Positions 61,949 to 64,000 of a stretch of DNA of 64,000 bases are shown here, piece after piece. Under the pieces are notes generated by a model that was not told the origin of the DNA, did no database searches, and worked only from the letters and a program-made list of their open reading frames with translations. Numbering within the stretch: the stretch's first letter is position 1; each line of letters begins with the position of its first letter. Position numbers and translations under genes: made by a program. The stretch is from Rhynchopus sp. YZ270_cl-10. Its lineage: Eukaryota; Euglenozoa; Diplonemea; Diplonemida; Diplonemidae. Location of the stretch: NCBI GenBank assembly GCA_964035575.1, contig OZ037860.1:1264689-1328688 (forward strand), in the 5' to 3' direction.

Positions 61949-63547
61949 ATGGAAATGCTGTCCGACCCGAAGCGTGTCGTGGCGGGTGTGTCCGCAATCA
62001 CTACTTCTGCGGCGTTCCTGACGTACCAGCCGAACCTGCCTGCGTTCGCCTTAGCGTTCCTCACATCGAATGACCTTGCCATCAAATACCCGCGTAAAAT
62101 GATTGTGGGCTTTGGCACGAAAGCCTTAGCCCTGATCGGAACAGGCGAAGTGGCAGTGTACCTCGCGACCAAATTCCCCCAGTGGTTCGAGCCGCTGTAC
62201 GCGAAGTACCCCTGGTTCGAGGAGGCGCTGAAGGAGCGCACACCCGAGCACCGTACTCTCTTCTTGTACATCCCCGCCATGCTTGCAGTGTACAATGCCT
62301 TCTCTCACCTCATCGAGCTGTGGCGGAGCCACGCCGAACCCGACGTGCCGATCCTGCCCTTCGACCAGGCCCCCTTCATGACCACGCAGGTCCACCTGGA
62401 GGGTCAGGTGCCCGACCCGACAAGCCCGAACTTCCCTGAGCAGGTGTACAACTACCGCTGGATGCCGCAGGGTATGAACATCAGGTACGCAATCGATCGC
62501 TCTGTCTCGTACTACGGCCTGACGCTGAGCTCGTACCTGTACAACGGGGTCACGATCGGTTTGGAGTACGCGGCGAACGTGCTGTTACGCATCTTCCTTG
62601 CGTACTCACACGCTGACCCTAAGTGGAAGTACAAGACCAGCCGTTCGGACATGTACCTCGCCATGGTGAACACGTCGATGATCTGCTGGATGGACTTCAA
62701 GACCGGTCACCTGCGTTTAGAGAACCTGCGTCTGCCCTACAAGGACACCTCCGTCATCAACGTGAAGTACATCACCATTGACCTGGACCACGAGAAGAAG
62801 GAGTTCGTCGGAATGAAGCTTCTGATGGAGGACGGTCAGGGTGAGCACAACGTGGCTGACGCAAACAGCCCCGACATTGAGCAGGCTGTTGTGATTTCGA
62901 ACACTGTGGTCTCCCTGTACGCACACGTCCACGTGCACTGGTGGGCCAACGGCACTGCACAGCTGATCAAGCCCACGAGGAAGTCCGATGCATGGTCCCT
63001 TGCAAAGGAGAGCAACGACTTAACCCAGTGGCTCAACAATGCTGCCGTGTACGGCTTTTACGGAGGTATCGGACTTGGCAGTCCGGCTGTGATGGCCGAC
63101 ATTCTGTCGCACGCGGCAGAAGGGGGACTCCCCTACCACCACTGCCCTGGCATTGCAGGCCAGACCCCGAAGTGTGACGACAAGTTCATGCACATGGCCG
63201 CACAGAACTCTGTTATGCACAATATGGTGAGCGATGCCCGTACCGTGATTGCCCAGCTCCGCCCCAACTGGACGACGGACGTGACGAACTCGTTCCTTGC
63301 AAGCACCATCATGCACTCTGCCGACCACTACTACGGTGACTTCTACACGTCCTATGCGTTCAAGTCTAAGATCATGCTGCACGACATCAGCTTCCTGCGT
63401 CTTGCCTTCTTCCATCCGAACACATACACACGCAGTATGAAGTGCAAGGAGAACCCCCAGGACGACCTGTGCATGGCGATGTACGAGGTGGCCAGGAAGC
63501 ACGACGAGCGCTTCGCTGAGAAGCTCTTCATCGGATGCGCCAACTAG
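61949..63547 (+). CDS. unknown-family protein, paralogue 4 (532 aa)
   Basis: Start MEMLSDPKRVVAG, as in paralogue 3; TAG stop. N-terminal hydrophobic segments AAFLTYQPNLPAFALAFL, TKALALIGTGEVAVYL and FLYIPAMLAVYNAF. The segment between about codons 70 and 135 differs strongly from copies 2 and 3 (KERTPEHRTLFLY, HLIELWRSHAEPDVPIL). The rest is close to them, including HVHVHWWANGTAQL, HHCPGIAGQ and MHSADHYYG. The insert HAAEGGLPYHHC replaces the HNGSQG of other copies. C-terminus KLFIGCAN. It keeps all paired histidines, so it is probably functional. Confidence 0.85.
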   Translation: MEMLSDPKRVVAGVSAITTSAAFLTYQPNLPAFALAFLTSNDLAIKYPRKMIVGFGTKALALIGTGEVAVYLATKFPQWFEPLYAKYPWFEEALKERTPEHRTLFLYIPAMLAVYNAFSHLIELWRSHAEPDVPILPFDQAPFMTTQVHLEGQVPDPTSPNFPEQVYNYRWMPQGMNIRYAIDRSVSYYGLTLSSYLYNGVTIGLEYAANVLLRIFLAYSHADPKWKYKTSRSDMYLAMVNTSMICWMDFKTGHLRLENLRLPYKDTSVINVKYITIDLDHEKKEFVGMKLLMEDGQGEHNVADANSPDIEQAVVISNTVVSLYAHVHVHWWANGTAQLIKPTRKSDAWSLAKESNDLTQWLNNAAVYGFYGGIGLGSPAVMADILSHAAEGGLPYHHCPGIAGQTPKCDDKFMHMAAQNSVMHNMVSDARTVIAQLRPNWTTDVTNSFLASTIMHSADHYYGDFYTSYAFKSKIMLHDISFLRLAFFHPNTYTRSMKCKENPQDDLCMAMYEVARKHDERFAEKLFIGCAN

Positions 63548-64000
63548 AAGCACAATATCGTTTTTACAGCAAGACATGTGTCCACATTACACATTTATCT
63601 TCATGTTTTCTTTTATTGCGATTCTTTTTGTTTTCCACGTTTCCCCTTCTCCCTTTCCCCATACCACCTTTTCATTGCCCTCAACAAACGTCTTTTCTTG
63701 ACAACCAGAGATGTGCAACTGCACCTTGAACACAGCGACAAGGCTTCATTGATGGGCCTGAGTTTGTATTATTGGACAGTTGTAATCTCAAGGCTGAAGG
63801 TGTTTTTGTTCTAGATGTCACATTCTATTCAGAGCAGCAACACAGCAGAAGTTGAAGCAGAAGAAGATACACCCACCCTTTCCCCCCAATAGTTTTCCCC
63901 CTCCCCGTTTCCAACGTATGACTATTTTTCTGTCTGTATCCCTTTTTGGTCAAGGTTTGCTTTGTTAACCCAAACCTGTTGCTCGTCAGTGTGTAACCCA
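63548..64000 (+). repeat. downstream flank of paralogue 4, duplicate of paralogue 3 flank
   Basis: 63548-63696 matches 56223-56371 and 63697-64000 matches 57368-57672, with no insertion between. The window ends inside the duplication. No gene seen. Confidence 0.75.

Overview
This window looks like nuclear DNA of a single-celled eukaryote that I cannot place more closely. Spliceosomal GT-AG introns can be read directly in the first gene. Protein genes are few (about one per 8 kb outside a transposon), long T and A homopolymers fill the intergenic DNA, and all three standard stop codons end genes (TAA, TGA, TAG). There is no operon structure and no sign of bacterial or organellar DNA.

Host genes, all on the + strand: a three-exon SAM-domain protein (63-2307), a 12-helix SLC17-type major facilitator transporter (8702-10198), and four members of an unrecognised ~533-residue protein family (13393-14994, 38628-40244, 54621-56222, 61949-63547). 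The four paralogues share a membrane-like N-terminus and invariant histidine clusters (HxHxHWW, HHCP, HSxDHYY). Copies 2 and 3 are almost identical over the last ~430 codons but differ in their N-termini and flanks. Copies 3 and 4 share start region and downstream flank, and a ~1 kb insertion lies behind copy 3. This is the pattern of local duplication plus gene conversion.

Most of the rest is mobile or repetitive DNA. The largest element is a 3.95 kb DNA transposon (22057-26001). It has ~0.5 kb terminal inverted repeats that begin CACGGTG, subterminal AGGTTGTC palindromes, and three minus-strand genes: a DDE-transposase-like protein, a triple C2H2 finger protein and an unknown 310-residue protein. 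Smaller elements with readable ends are a hAT-like MITE with an 8-bp target duplication (6481-7143), a Tc1/mariner-type MITE (18207-18329), a foldback element with a 6-bp duplication (18724-19267), a MULE-like deletion derivative with a CCHC knuckle (20869-21477), a Tc1-like element nested in another inverted-repeat element (32819-33958), and a 397-bp MITE (41509-41905).

Tandem repeats are abundant, and several are built on self-complementary units: GGGGTACCCC, CCAGATCTGG, the AACGCGCGTT core and TACTGTGTA (65 apparently perfect copies starting at the tip of a mariner end). At least five short dispersed families also recur. The most striking is a ~40-bp hairpin (GGTGACTAAGC, ACGAGAG-like loop, GCTTAGGTTCATCTTA) found about 14 times, always on + in the copies I saw, with compensatory stem changes. 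That hairpin family, the transposon and the unknown paralogue family are the best candidates for undescribed biology.
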